Shown piece after piece: positions 1-8,649 of a stretch of DNA of 64,000 nt. Both the position numbers and the translations under genes were made by a program. The notes under the pieces are model-generated. The model did no database searches. It saw only the letters and a program-made list of their open reading frames with translations, and was not told where the DNA came from. The stretch is from positions 310,001 to 374,000 of the forward strand of contig NZ_JAKXMK010000004.1 of assembly GCF_022524485.1 (NCBI RefSeq). Direction: 5' to 3'. How positions within the stretch are numbered: the stretch's first letter is position 1; every line of letters starts with the position of its first letter. This DNA is from Pseudonocardia alaniniphila. Its GTDB lineage: Bacteria > Actinomycetota > Actinomycetes > Mycobacteriales > Pseudonocardiaceae.

Positions 1-374
1 GCGGGAATCGAGGACCAGAGCGCGCTTGGACCGCGCTGCCACCAGTTGGGCGGCGCAAGCAGGAGGAGCCAGGTGATGCCGACGAACGGGCCGGTGAGCA
101 GGTAGCTCAGGCTGACGCGGCGAGCGTGGGTGTTGGCCAGCTCGTCCGCGAACGCTTTCGCGACGAAGTGTGCGGTGCCGAATTCCTCGAGCGCCGCGGC
201 GACCGCCGCGTCTGGTGTCGCACCGCGGGCGCGGCGTGTGGCTGTTGCTGTGTGGAGGCCGTCGCGGAGCTCCTCGAGGATGGCGGCGCGGGTGCGGCGC
301 GAGCCGATCAGCCGCACATCGACGTCGTGGAGGTAGGCCTCGATAGCCGGCTCCGCTATCCCGCGGGTGCGCAT
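1..374 (-). CDS. Membrane protein with HAAS-type N-terminal domain (partial)
   Basis: The gene runs off the left edge; 124 residues are visible. The start ATG overlaps the end of the PadR gene, so the two are probably translationally coupled. The N-terminal ~90 residues are charged and helical (an AIEAYL...IGSRRTRAAILEELRDGL pattern), as in the HAAS/permease-prefix domain that usually accompanies PadR regulators. They are followed by a hydrophobic helix (SYLLTGPFVGITWLLLL). In known PadR-HAAS pairs the membrane protein is the target or partner of the regulator; here that role is inferred from context. Confidence 0.65.
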   Translation of the reverse strand, partial: MRTRGIAEPAIEAYLHDVDVRLIGSRRTRAAILEELRDGLHTATATRRARGATPDAAVAAALEEFGTAHFVAKAFADELANTHARRVSLSYLLTGPFVGITWLLLLAPPNWWQRGPSALWSSIP

Positions 375-694
375 TCTCTCCCCGTCAACAGCGAGGTGAC
401 AGCGATGGAGAACTCCTGCCAGCCGACGCGGGCGGCGGCCAGCGTCTGCGCCCCCGCAGGCGTCAGTTGATAGGTGCGCCGCCGGCGCCCGGTATCGGAC
501 GTCCACTGGCTGCGCACCAGCCCCGCTCGCTCCAGCCGATGCAGGGCGGGATAGATGGTGCCGGTAGGCAGATCGATGCGACCGCCGCTGCCGGCTCGAA
601 GCGCCTCGATCACTGCGTAGCCGTGCAGGGGGCCAGGCTCCAGCACGGCTAGGAGCAGCCCGTCGAGGTGCCCCTTGAGCGACTCCGCTCGCAT
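356..694 (-). CDS. PadR family transcriptional regulator
   Basis: 112 residues, the usual length for the short PadR class (subfamily s2). A winged helix is visible: LKGHLDGLLLAVLEPGPLHG at the N terminus, the PTGTIYPALHRLERAGLVRS recognition-helix/wing region near residues 43-62, then a basic wing (DTGRRRRTYQLTPAG). It lacks the long C-terminal dimer helix of larger PadR proteins. It is upstream of, and overlaps, a HAAS-domain membrane protein. PadR proteins usually repress their own operon; the ligand is unknown. Confidence 0.88.
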   Translation of the reverse strand: MRAESLKGHLDGLLLAVLEPGPLHGYAVIEALRAGSGGRIDLPTGTIYPALHRLERAGLVRSQWTSDTGRRRRTYQLTPAGAQTLAAARVGWQEFSIAVTSLLTGRECAPAG

Positions 695-805
695 GCGTAG
701 CGACGCTACTCCTTCGGGGTGCCAGTTCGGTCGAATCCGGCGGACCGTGCGAGTCGAGCAGTAGGGTTCCTATGCATAGGGGAGCTACTTATCGGGCGGT
801 GTGGC

Positions 806-1291
806 GTGGTCGACATAGTCGTCGGGGTTCATGTGCTCTGCGGCCTGGCTGCTGTCACGGCGGGTGTGGTGGCGACGCGGACCCGGAAGGGCAGCCGGCG
901 ACACCGACGAGCCGGTCAGGTGTGGCTCGTGGGGCTGGCCGGGCTGTGCGTCACCGCGCTGATCCTGGCGAGCATGGACTGGGCGCATCGATGGCACCTC
1001 ATCGTGTTGGGCGGGATGGCGGCTGTCCTGGCCGCAGTAGGTTTCCTCTGGGCTCACCGGCGGTGGAGGGGTTGGCGAGCGACGCATATCGTCGGGATGA
1101 GTTGTTCGTTCATAGCGGTGCTGACCGCGTTCTATGTGGACAACGGGCCTCGCCTGCCGGTGTGGAACTTGCTGCCGCCGATCGCGTTCTGGTTCCTCCC
1201 GAGTGCGGTGGGGCTGCCGCTGTTGGTTCGGGCGCTGCGCCGCCACGTCGGTCGACGTTCGGCTGGCAGTTTCACGGGTGCTGGTCAGTGA
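806..1291 (+). CDS. Predicted membrane protein, DUF2306-like
   Basis: 161 residues from the GTG at 806, where the first hydrophobic helix begins (VVDIVVGVHVLCGLAAVTAGV). An in-frame GTG at 719 would add 29 non-hydrophobic residues and would overlap the likely PadR promoter, so the shorter form is preferred. Four hydrophobic helices and an RKGSRRHRRAGQVW loop after the first resemble DUF2306 proteins (HVLAG...G..HRRAGRVY). No enzymatic residues are obvious and function is unknown. It is transcribed divergently from padR. Confidence 0.6.
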   Translation: MVDIVVGVHVLCGLAAVTAGVVATRTRKGSRRHRRAGQVWLVGLAGLCVTALILASMDWAHRWHLIVLGGMAAVLAAVGFLWAHRRWRGWRATHIVGMSCSFIAVLTAFYVDNGPRLPVWNLLPPIAFWFLPSAVGLPLLVRALRRHVGRRSAGSFTGAGQ

Positions 1292-3106
1292 CCCGCGGCG
1301 GGAGAGGTTTCGCGTGCGCACCGCGCTACCACGGTGATCGGTCGAACGCCCTCGTTTGGTGCTCTTGACTGCTTCGGCGATTGCGCGCCACGCCACCCTG
1401 CGAGGCGGGTGGCGCCGGTGCGCTCGGCGGCGTCAAGCGAGGTGAGCCCATCCCAATCAACCCGGTTGAGGTCTGCGCCTCGCCTTCGGAAGGCAGGTTT
1501 TCGGCAGTGCCGTGCTGGCCGCGCTGTGCCGAGCGAGCGGGCACGCCCGGTGCTGCGCCGCGCTGCGCCCTGACCGTGATCAACACCAGCTGACGGGCAC
1601 AACCTGCGTCATCAAACGGCACTCCGGCAACGGTGGCGCGCGCCAGGGCGGCCCGCACAAGGACCCGCGCGGCTGGCAAGCTATGGGGCCGGCAGTGCCG
1701 CGTCTATCAGGAATGCCAGCCGTGGTCCTGGGCGGCCGAACCACTTGTAATGAGCATCTGTTCGCAGACGCAATCACACCTCAAGGGCTCGGTAGTCTGC
1801 TGAGATATCGGCGTGCATTGCCTGAGACATCTGAAGGATCAGGTCGTCGAGTCTCCCGAGCGCCGCAACAACCATCCGTTTCGTAAGCGCGTCACTACGC
1901 TCGAGGAGAAGCTGGTCGATGAATGCGACGTCAAGACGCACCCGCGCGAGCTCTCTCACAACATCTCGTCGCGCCGCTTCTACGAACGCTCCGGCATAAA
2001 CCGACGTCCGTTCCCGTATAGGCGTGACTCGCGACTCATCCATTCGAGGCACCCTTGTCGCGAGTGTGGCTGTGGCGTGGCTGGAGCGTGGTTCAGAACG
2101 CGTCAGCCGTTGCCGGCCCGGCCAGGAGGGTGCGGAAGACGACATCGGACAGGCGGCACCCGGAGCGGGTCGCCGGGGCTGGATTAACTCACGCGCCGGC
2201 GGAAGATGGAGGAGCCACACTAGGTGAGTGGTGGCCCATGTACACCACGTCACCTGTTAATACACCACGCGCTCGACCTCCTCAGCAATTCTCGCCGTCG
2301 CGCGACTTCAGCCCAGATCGCAGCTCGTGTCACGACCGCTGAAGCGGTAAGGACCAGGGCTCGGCACCCTTCCGCCGCTGCCGCACTCCCCGGAGCACCA
2401 AAGGCGGTGTTGAGCACTCTGGCTACGGCGTAGTGGCGGAATCTTGAGATCGAGGCGGTACTAGGCGAACCGTCGGCCAAGAATGGCCTAACAGAATTAT
2501 CGGTCAAGAATTGATCTCGTCCAGCGTTCGCGAGAGGCGGTGAAGCCACTGTCACACATCGTGCGGGTTGCGGCGGATTCCGCGGTCGGAGCGCTGACAC
2601 CACAAGCCTCATCGGTGGGCGCCACGTACTCAACTCTTTCCCCACGCGCAGCAGCCGTTGGGTGAACCGGCGGTAGCGCCGGACGGGTGCCGTTCGTAGA
2701 GGTGCGGGGCGCCGGAGAGGAAGACGGTGCTGGTGCATCGAGCCATGAGGAAGTCGCCGCGCGTAGTCGAGCAGCGTGCGGTGGGATCGCCGAGTTCCTC
2801 CTGGCGCGACGTTGCTGCTGGCCGCCTAGAGGAGGGCCGGGCCGCACACCTTGCGCCACTCGAAACCGATGACCCGGCGATACCTCGAGCAGATTGGTTT
2901 GACGCTATCGGCCGAGCGAGGTCGAGCGGGTGGCGGTTCGTGCCAAGCCTGGAGTGTGAGGTGGCGCGGGAGGCGGATCGATTTCCGATGGAGCCACCAC
3001 CCGTTGCTGCTACGCGGTCGATTCGTGATCAGGCACGGCCACGCTCCCGCATACCCGGGCGAGAAGCGTTCCTCGCGGCCCATCCATATCGCTGATCGAG
3101 GACGCC
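1292..3106. other. Gene-poor, probably degenerate stretch upstream of a serine recombinase
   Basis: About 1.8 kb with, apart from the small minus-strand gene at 1774-2043, no convincing gene. Open frames on both strands lack ribosome binding sites and recognisable motifs. Short local repeats occur: TACACCACG at about 2238 and 2263, and CGG-C/T-CAAGAAT at about 2474 and 2501. Base composition is patchier than in the neighbours. Its position beside an integrase-type gene suggests decayed element DNA, but no matching attachment copy of the tRNA-Leu end was found here. Confidence 0.5.
1774..2043 (-). CDS. Small hypothetical protein
   Basis: 89 residues from ATG at 2043. It is helical and amphipathic (ARRDVVRELARVRLDVAFID, then a stretch from LLLERSD to LDDLILQ), with no membrane segment and no known motif. 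The reading frame continues upstream to 2253, but that part has random-looking composition, so the internal ATG is chosen. No strong ribosome binding site is seen. It lies in the gene-poor region next to the serine recombinase and may be an element gene. Confidence 0.4.
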   Translation of the reverse strand: MDESRVTPIRERTSVYAGAFVEAARRDVVRELARVRLDVAFIDQLLLERSDALTKRMVVAALGRLDDLILQMSQAMHADISADYRALEV

Positions 3107-3373
3107 ATGGCCCCCTTTCACCGCACCGGCGAGAGCGCGAAGGCGCATGAGATCGGGCTCGGGTCGTGCGAGCAGAACCGCGGGAGTTATCCACAGCATG
3201 ACCTGGACTTGCCGCCACGACTCGGGCCGGACGCTACGGTCGGCACCAACGACGGGGCGGCACCCGTCGTTGTTGTGCTACCGCAAGAGGCGCCTCTGCT
3301 CACGCCCGGGGCCGCCCGGGCCCTCCTCGCGCTCGTGAGGTCGTGCTGCGAGGGCCGCGACCGAGCGGGGTGA
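3107..3373 (+). CDS. Small protein translationally coupled to serine recombinase
   Basis: 88 residues; its stop codon (TGA 3371-3373) overlaps the GTG start of the recombinase (3370-3372), a GTGA overlap typical of coupled genes. The C-terminal part (PVVVVLPQEAPLLTPGAARA, then LLALVRSC) resembles the short uncharacterised proteins that often precede large serine recombinases in actinomycetes. The N-terminal ~40 residues are less convincing and the true start may be further in. Function unknown; a helper role in recombination is only inferred from position. Confidence 0.5.
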   Translation: MAPFHRTGESAKAHEIGLGSCEQNRGSYPQHDLDLPPRLGPDATVGTNDGAAPVVVVLPQEAPLLTPGAARALLALVRSCCEGRDRAG

Positions 3374-5076
3374 CGGAGACGGTTACCAGGTTCGCCTTCT
3401 ACGGCCGGGTGTCGACCGAGGACCAGCAGGATCCCGAGGCCTCTCGGAACTGGCAGCTCGCCCGATCCCGAGCGCTGACGGACAAGCACGGAGCGATCGA
3501 GGCTGAGTTCTTCGATATCGGCCAGTCGCGGTCGATTCCCTGGAAGCGACGGCCCGAAGCCGCCCGGCTTCTCGATGCTCTGAAGGACGATCAGCGTGGG
3601 TTCGACGCGGTCGTCATCGGTGAACCGCAGCGAGCCTTCTACGGCAACCAGTACGGACTGACGTATCCGGTGTTCCAGCACTACGGCGTCGATTTATGGG
3701 TTCCTGAGGTCGGGGGACCGATCGACCCAGAGTCCGAGGCGCACGACCTTGTTATGTCGGTCTTCGGTGGCATGTCCAAGGGGGAACGGAACCGCATCAA
3801 GATCCGCGTCCGCTCCGCGATGTCTGCACAGGCGAAGGTCGAGGGCCGGTTCCTTGGCGGTCGACCTCCGTACGGCTACCGCCTGGCCGACGTTGGGCCT
3901 CATCCGAATCCTGCAAAGGCAGCCGACGGGAAGCGGTTGAAGCAGCTCGAGCCGGACCCTGCCATCGGGCCCGTCGTCCAGCGGATCTATGAGGAGTACC
4001 TCGCCGGATACGGGATCTTTGCCATAGCTCAGCGTCTCACGTCGGACGGAATCCCATCGCCAGCTGCAGCCGATCCGACTCGGAACCCACATCGAACCGG
4101 GATTGCTTGGTCGAAAAGTGCCATCCGAACGATCCTGACCAACCCGCGCTACACAGGTCGACAGGTATGGAACAAGCAGCGCAAGCAGGAGTCTCTGATC
4201 GACGTTGAGGACGTGGGACTCGGACACCGCACGAGGCTGATGTGGAACGCGGCCGATGCGTGGATCACGTCGACGGATCGGGCGCATGCGGCGCTGATCA
4301 CCGACGAGGTGTTCGAGCAGGTGCAGGCGCGCATGAGGTCGCGGGGCACGTCATCGAGCCGTAACTCGGTCGTGCGGGTCCGGCGTCCGTATGCGTTGCG
4401 CGGAATGGTCCTCTGCGACGCCTGCGGGCGAAGGATGCAGGGGACCTGGAACCACGGGCGGGCCCACTACCGTTGTCGTTTCCCGAACGAGTACGCGATC
4501 GCCAACAAGCTTCAGCACCCGCTCGCTGTCTACCTCCGCGAGGACGCTGTCCTCGGCCCGCTGGACGAGTGGCTGGCGGATGTCTTCGATCCAATGCGTA
4601 TGGACGAGTCCCTGAACGCGCTCGCCGACTGTCAACCCGATGCCGATCCAGCCCTCGACGCAGCGAAGTTGGAGCTGGCCGCCTGCGACCGGAAGCTAGC
4701 CACGCACCGCGCCGCTCTGGAAGCCGGGGCTGACCCGGAGATGGTGGCCGCGTGGAGCAACGAGGTGCGAGGCCAGCGCGAAGCGATCCAGGCCCGGCTG
4801 GGGCACCAACAGAGAGCGCAGCACCGGCGACTCAGTCGGGAAGAGATCGGCTTGCTGGTTGAGGCGTTCGGTGGATTGCTCGCGGTGCTCCGTGCGGCTG
4901 ACCCGGCGAGTAAGACCGAGGTCTACCGACAGCTCGGACTGTCGGTTACTTACCGGCATGAGGACCGCACTGCGACGGCTACGGTGTGCCCACGGGTACC
5001 CGTGGGCGTAATGGTTGTGTCCGAGGGGGGACTTGAACCCCCACGCCCGTTAAAGGGCACTAGCACCTCAAGCTAG
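3370..5076 (+). CDS. Large serine recombinase (integrase type)
   Basis: 568 residues from GTG 3370. Order of domains: resolvase catalytic domain (nucleophile Ser15 in YGRVSTEDQQ), with the downstream KGERNRIKIRVRSAM helix; a recombinase domain (~150-300; GGRPPYGYR, IL-TNPRYTGRQVWNK); a zinc-ribbon part (VLCDACGRRMQG...YRC); then a coiled coil with a C-terminal basic end. The last residues (SEGGLEPPRPLKG) are encoded by the tRNA-Leu gene on the other strand. That is a common picture when the recombinase gene sits at the attachment junction of an element integrated at a tRNA. Large serine recombinases cut and rejoin attP/attB through a phosphoserine link. A partner attachment copy was not found within the window. 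Confidence 0.88.
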   Translation: MTETVTRFAFYGRVSTEDQQDPEASRNWQLARSRALTDKHGAIEAEFFDIGQSRSIPWKRRPEAARLLDALKDDQRGFDAVVIGEPQRAFYGNQYGLTYPVFQHYGVDLWVPEVGGPIDPESEAHDLVMSVFGGMSKGERNRIKIRVRSAMSAQAKVEGRFLGGRPPYGYRLADVGPHPNPAKAADGKRLKQLEPDPAIGPVVQRIYEEYLAGYGIFAIAQRLTSDGIPSPAAADPTRNPHRTGIAWSKSAIRTILTNPRYTGRQVWNKQRKQESLIDVEDVGLGHRTRLMWNAADAWITSTDRAHAALITDEVFEQVQARMRSRGTSSSRNSVVRVRRPYALRGMVLCDACGRRMQGTWNHGRAHYRCRFPNEYAIANKLQHPLAVYLREDAVLGPLDEWLADVFDPMRMDESLNALADCQPDADPALDAAKLELAACDRKLATHRAALEAGADPEMVAAWSNEVRGQREAIQARLGHQQRAQHRRLSREEIGLLVEAFGGLLAVLRAADPASKTEVYRQLGLSVTYRHEDRTATATVCPRVPVGVMVVSEGGLEPPRPLKGTSTSS

Positions 5077-5102
5077 CGCGTCTGCCATTCCGCCACTCGG
5101 AC
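5018..5102 (-). tRNA. tRNA-Leu(GAG)
   Basis: An 85-nt class II tRNA. The acceptor stem GTCCGAG pairs with CTCGGAC (discriminator A). The anticodon arm CTAGC-TTGAGGT-GCTAG gives anticodon GAG. A long variable arm (GTGCCC...GGGCGT) and a GTTCAAGTCC T-arm are present. The 3' half overlaps the end of the serine recombinase on the opposite strand. Confidence 0.95.
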
Positions 5103-5192
5103 AAGCTGCGCGACCTCCCGGCCCGCGAGCAGAAGGATAGCCCACACGTCCCAGGGCCCCGCGAGGGGACCTCCGGTGGTAGGAAGATCGGC

Positions 5193-6509
5193 GTGGCCAG
5201 CACTCTTGCAGCGGAGGACGAGGTAGTCGAGCTCACGTCCGAGCTCATCCGGATCGACACCACGAACACCGCGGATCCCGAGACTCTCGTCGGCGAGCGG
5301 GAGGCCGCGGAGTACGTGGCGGCGAAGCTGACCGAGGTCGGCTACGAGGTCGAGGTGCTCGAGTCCGGTGCTCCCCGGCGCAGCAACGTGTTCTGCCGGC
5401 TGAAGGGCGCCGACCCGGACCGGGGGGCGCTGCTCGTGCACGGCCACCTCGACGTGGTGCCCGCCGACCCCGCTGAGTGGTCGGTGCACCCGTTCTCCGG
5501 GGCGGTGCAGGACGGCTACGTCTGGGGCCGCGGCGCCGTGGACATGAAGAACATGGTGGGGATGACTCTCGCGGTCGCCCGCCGGTTCAAGCGCGACGGG
5601 GTGGTGCCGCCGCGCGACATCGTCTTCGCCTTCGTCGCCGACGAGGAGGCCGGTGGGAGCTACGGTGCCCAGTGGCTCGTCGCGAACCGGCCCGATCTGT
5701 TCGAGGGTTGCACCGAGGCCGTCGGTGAGGTGGGCGGGTTCTCCCTGACCCTTGCCGAGGACCGCCGCGTCTACCTCGTGGAGACGGCCGAGAAGGGGCT
5801 CGCCTGGATGAGGCTGCGCGCTCGGGGCAAGCCCGGGCACGGGTCCTTCCTGCACGACGACAACGCCGTGACGAAGGTCGCCGAGGCGGTGGCGCGGCTG
5901 GGCAACCACCGCTTCCCGCTGGTGCTCACCGACACCGTGCGCGCGTTCACCGAGCGGATGGCCGAGCTCACCGGGCAGGAGTTCCCCGAGGACGACCTGG
6001 AGGGGGCGCTCGCCAAGCTCGGGCCGCTCGCCCGGATGGTGGGCGCCACCGTCCGCGATACCGCCAATCCGACCATGCTCTCGGCGGGCTACAAGGCCAA
6101 CGTCATCCCCTCGTCGGCCGAGGCGGTGGTCGACTGCCGCGTGCTGCCCGGGCGGGAGAAGGCGTTCCTGCGTGAGGTCGACGAGCTGCTCGGTCCGGAC
6201 GTCACGCGGGAATGGGTGCAGAATCTGCCCGCGGTGGAGACGCCGTTCGGCACCCCGCTCACCGACGCGATGGCCGCCGCGTTGCTCACCGAGGACCCCG
6301 GCGCGACGGCCGTGCCGTACATGCTCTCCGGTGGTACCGACGCGAAGTCGTTCCAGTCGCTCGGCATGGAGTGCTACGGCTTCGCCCCGCTGCGCCTTCC
6401 GCCCGACCTGGACTTCGCGTCGCTCTTCCACGGGATCGACGAGCGGGTGCCCGTCGAGTCGTTGAAGTTCGGCTGCCGTGTACTCGACACCTTCTTGAGG
6501 AGTTGCTGA
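5193..6509 (+). CDS. M20 family metallopeptidase (dipeptidase/deacylase type)
   Basis: 438 residues, normal for M20/M25/M40 peptidases. Metal ligands and catalytic residues are recognisable: HGHLD (His83/His85, Asp87), Asp117 in GRGAVDMKN, the Glu151-Glu152 pair in ADEEAGG, and a late His in FHGIDERVP. Family members hydrolyse dipeptides or N-acyl amino acids with two Zn ions; the exact substrate cannot be read. The SDR gene starts on the next base after its stop, indicating an operon. GTG start with no long leader. Confidence 0.9.
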   Translation: MASTLAAEDEVVELTSELIRIDTTNTADPETLVGEREAAEYVAAKLTEVGYEVEVLESGAPRRSNVFCRLKGADPDRGALLVHGHLDVVPADPAEWSVHPFSGAVQDGYVWGRGAVDMKNMVGMTLAVARRFKRDGVVPPRDIVFAFVADEEAGGSYGAQWLVANRPDLFEGCTEAVGEVGGFSLTLAEDRRVYLVETAEKGLAWMRLRARGKPGHGSFLHDDNAVTKVAEAVARLGNHRFPLVLTDTVRAFTERMAELTGQEFPEDDLEGALAKLGPLARMVGATVRDTANPTMLSAGYKANVIPSSAEAVVDCRVLPGREKAFLREVDELLGPDVTREWVQNLPAVETPFGTPLTDAMAAALLTEDPGATAVPYMLSGGTDAKSFQSLGMECYGFAPLRLPPDLDFASLFHGIDERVPVESLKFGCRVLDTFLRSC

Positions 6510-7283
6510 ATGGATCTCACGGGCAAAGCCGCCCTGGTGACCGGCGGGGCGTCGGGGATCGGGGCCGCCGCGGTGCGGAGACTGGCCGCTGCCGGGGCCG
6601 TCGTCGCCATCGCCGATCGGGACGAGGCCGGGGCGCGCGCTCTCGCCGAGGAGGTGGGCGGGCTAGCCCTGCCGGGCGACGCGTCGGAGCCCGACACGAT
6701 GGCGATGGCCGTCGACGTGGCCGAGGACGCGTTCGGCCGGCTCAACATCGTGCTGCTCAACGCCGGGGTCACGGCGGGTCAGTCGGGCGTGGAGACGCTC
6801 GACCTGGCGGCGTACCGACGGATCATGGGTGTCAACGTCGATCACGTGGTCTTCGGGCTGACGGCGGCGGTGCCGGCCCTGCGGCGGGCGGGCGGCGGCA
6901 ACATCGTGGCCACGGCGTCACTGGCAGGCCTGGTTCCCTTGCCGGGCGATGCCCTCTACACCCTGACGAAGCACGCGGTGGTCGGGTACGTCCGCGCGGT
7001 CGGGCCCACGCTCGCGCCCGAGGGGATCCGGGTGAACGCGGTCTGTCCCGGCTTCGCCGACACCCCGCTGATCGCGCGCGTCAAGCCGAAGTTCGCCGAC
7101 TTCCCGCTGCTCGCCCCGGAGGACGTGGTGGCGGCGATCGAGTCGATCCTCGAGCGCGGGGAGCCGGGGGAGTGCTGGTTCGTGCAGCCCGGGCGCGAGC
7201 CTGCCCCGTACGCCTTCCGAGGGGTGCCGGGCCCGAAGGACGGCACACCCCCGCCGACGGGGGTGTCGTGGGCGGACCACTGA
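6510..7283 (+). CDS. SDR family NAD(P)-dependent oxidoreductase
   Basis: 257 residues of the classical SDR fold. TGGASGIG (residues ~11-18) is the dinucleotide-binding loop, NAG the structural motif (LLNAGVT), TASLAG holds the catalytic Ser, and YTLTK is the Y-x3-K motif. The ATG follows the peptidase stop directly, so both are on one transcript and the peptidase product may feed this reductase (inference). Substrate not predictable. Confidence 0.88.
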   Translation: MDLTGKAALVTGGASGIGAAAVRRLAAAGAVVAIADRDEAGARALAEEVGGLALPGDASEPDTMAMAVDVAEDAFGRLNIVLLNAGVTAGQSGVETLDLAAYRRIMGVNVDHVVFGLTAAVPALRRAGGGNIVATASLAGLVPLPGDALYTLTKHAVVGYVRAVGPTLAPEGIRVNAVCPGFADTPLIARVKPKFADFPLLAPEDVVAAIESILERGEPGECWFVQPGREPAPYAFRGVPGPKDGTPPPTGVSWADH

Positions 7284-7301
7284 CCCCCTGATGGGGACGG
7301 G

Positions 7302-7541
7302 CTAGACGGAGAGCTCGGGGAGCATCCTCGAGCTTCGCCGCCGGCGCAGCCACACCTTCCGGACACCGCCCGGGTAGAGCCGCACGCGCGAAAGCTCCCA
7401 GCCGCCGAACTCGGCCTGGATCGCCAGTCGCACCGCCGCGGTCATCCGGGAGACATCTCCGGGAAGCTGGACCGGGCGGTACTCCCAGTCTCCGTCTGCA
7501 GAATCCCCCTCGATCGTGCCGGTCGGGCCGCTTCGCTCCAC
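7302..7541 (-). CDS. DUF5703 family protein
   Basis: 79 residues from GTG 7541, chosen because GGAGGTGA lies five bases upstream; a longer frame to 7613 has no such site. The sequence WEYRPVQLPGDVSR ... GGWELSRVRLYPGGVRKVW followed by a basic RRRR end matches the small actinobacterial DUF5703 proteins. Function unknown. Convergent with the SDR gene. Confidence 0.75.
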   Translation of the reverse strand: MERSGPTGTIEGDSADGDWEYRPVQLPGDVSRMTAAVRLAIQAEFGGWELSRVRLYPGGVRKVWLRRRRSSRMLPELSV

Positions 7542-7655
7542 CGGCTCACCTCCCCGCCAGCTCGCCCACCTGCAGAATCCGACGTTGTGGTGAACGCCGG
7601 GTGGAATCCCCACACCATAGGCCCGGCAGGGGTGACGTGCCAGGTTCTCGCGCGC

Positions 7656-8600
7656 TCAACGCGTGGCGCTCACGTCGTCGAGCGCGGAGCGTATCTCGGC
7701 CGGCAACGTCACCGACTCGGCCGCCATCGACGCAGCCAGCTGCGCTGCGTCCCGGGCGCCGACGATCGCCGCGGCCACACCGGGCCGGTCGCGCACCCAC
7801 GCCAACGCCACCGAGAGCGGTGAGGTACCCAGTCCGTCGGCCGCCGTGAGCACGGCCTGCACGATCCGGGCCGAGCGCTCGTTGCGCCGCGCCTCCACGT
7901 AGGGCGCCAGCGTGGGCGATGCCGCGCGCGAGTCGGCCGGGGTGCCGTCGGCGTACTTGCCGGTGAGGACGCCGCGCCCGAGCGGAGCCCAGGCCAGGAG
8001 CCCGAGGCCGTGGTGCTGCGCGGCCGGGAGGAGCTCGTGCTCGACGTCGCGGGACAGCAGGGAGTACTCCACCTGCGCCGACACCGGCACTGTGATGCTG
8101 CCGAGGGTTCGCCCGCGCTCGGCCACCGTGGCGAGTTGCCATCCCGCGGGAGCGACGAGGCCCGCGTAGCGGACCTTGCCGGCCATCACGGCCAGCTGCA
8201 CAGCGGAGAGCGTCTCCTCCAGCGGGACGGTGGCGTCGAAGCCGGGCAGCTGCCAGAGATCCAGGTGGTCGATGCCGAGCCGAGCGAGCGTGGCGTCGAG
8301 CGCCGCGAGCAGAGCGCCACGCGCCGCGCCGTCCCCGAGCGGGCCACCGGGCAGCGAGGCTCGCCCGGCGATCACGAGTTGCTCACGCGCCACGGCGGAC
8401 GCGAGGACCCCACGCAACGTCTCCTGCGCGGCGCCGTCGCCATAGGCGTCGGAGGTCTCCACGAGGGTGCCGCCGGCGTCGACGAACGCGGCGAGCTGAG
8501 CCTTCGCGGCGTCGGCATCGGTGTCGGCACCCCACGTCAAGGTGCCGAGGCCGATGTGCGACACCTCCAACCCGCTGGTCCCGACCCGTCGCCGCCGCAC
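7656..8600 (-). CDS. Aldo/keto reductase family protein
   Basis: 314 residues with the AKR barrel start (RRVGTSGLEVSHIGLGTLTW) and the VDAGGTLVETSDAYGDGAAQ segment carrying the usual Asp and Tyr. The late IVGARDAAQL segment is the NADPH phosphate-binding region. Oddly, the usual catalytic Lys segment reads IAGRASLPGG and the usual LHxPD reads LPGFD, so the Lys and His of the Asp-Tyr-Lys-His tetrad appear absent. It may be a weakly active or differently acting member. Confidence 0.85.
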   Translation of the reverse strand: MRRRRVGTSGLEVSHIGLGTLTWGADTDADAAKAQLAAFVDAGGTLVETSDAYGDGAAQETLRGVLASAVAREQLVIAGRASLPGGPLGDGAARGALLAALDATLARLGIDHLDLWQLPGFDATVPLEETLSAVQLAVMAGKVRYAGLVAPAGWQLATVAERGRTLGSITVPVSAQVEYSLLSRDVEHELLPAAQHHGLGLLAWAPLGRGVLTGKYADGTPADSRAASPTLAPYVEARRNERSARIVQAVLTAADGLGTSPLSVALAWVRDRPGVAAAIVGARDAAQLAASMAAESVTLPAEIRSALDDVSATR

Positions 8601-8649
8601 AAGAAGAGCCTAGGCGTGCCCACGACCGGGGTCTCGGTACGGTCCGCGC

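Noticed and set aside
1326..1679. 117-codon minus-strand frame in the gene-poor region
   Set aside because: No ribosome site, no motif, low-complexity Ala/Arg/Pro composition.
5073..6431. Long minus-strand frame opposite the M20 peptidase
   Set aside because: Composition (His/Arg/Gly/Val rich) is that of an antisense shadow in high-GC DNA, and the plus strand has a complete peptidase.
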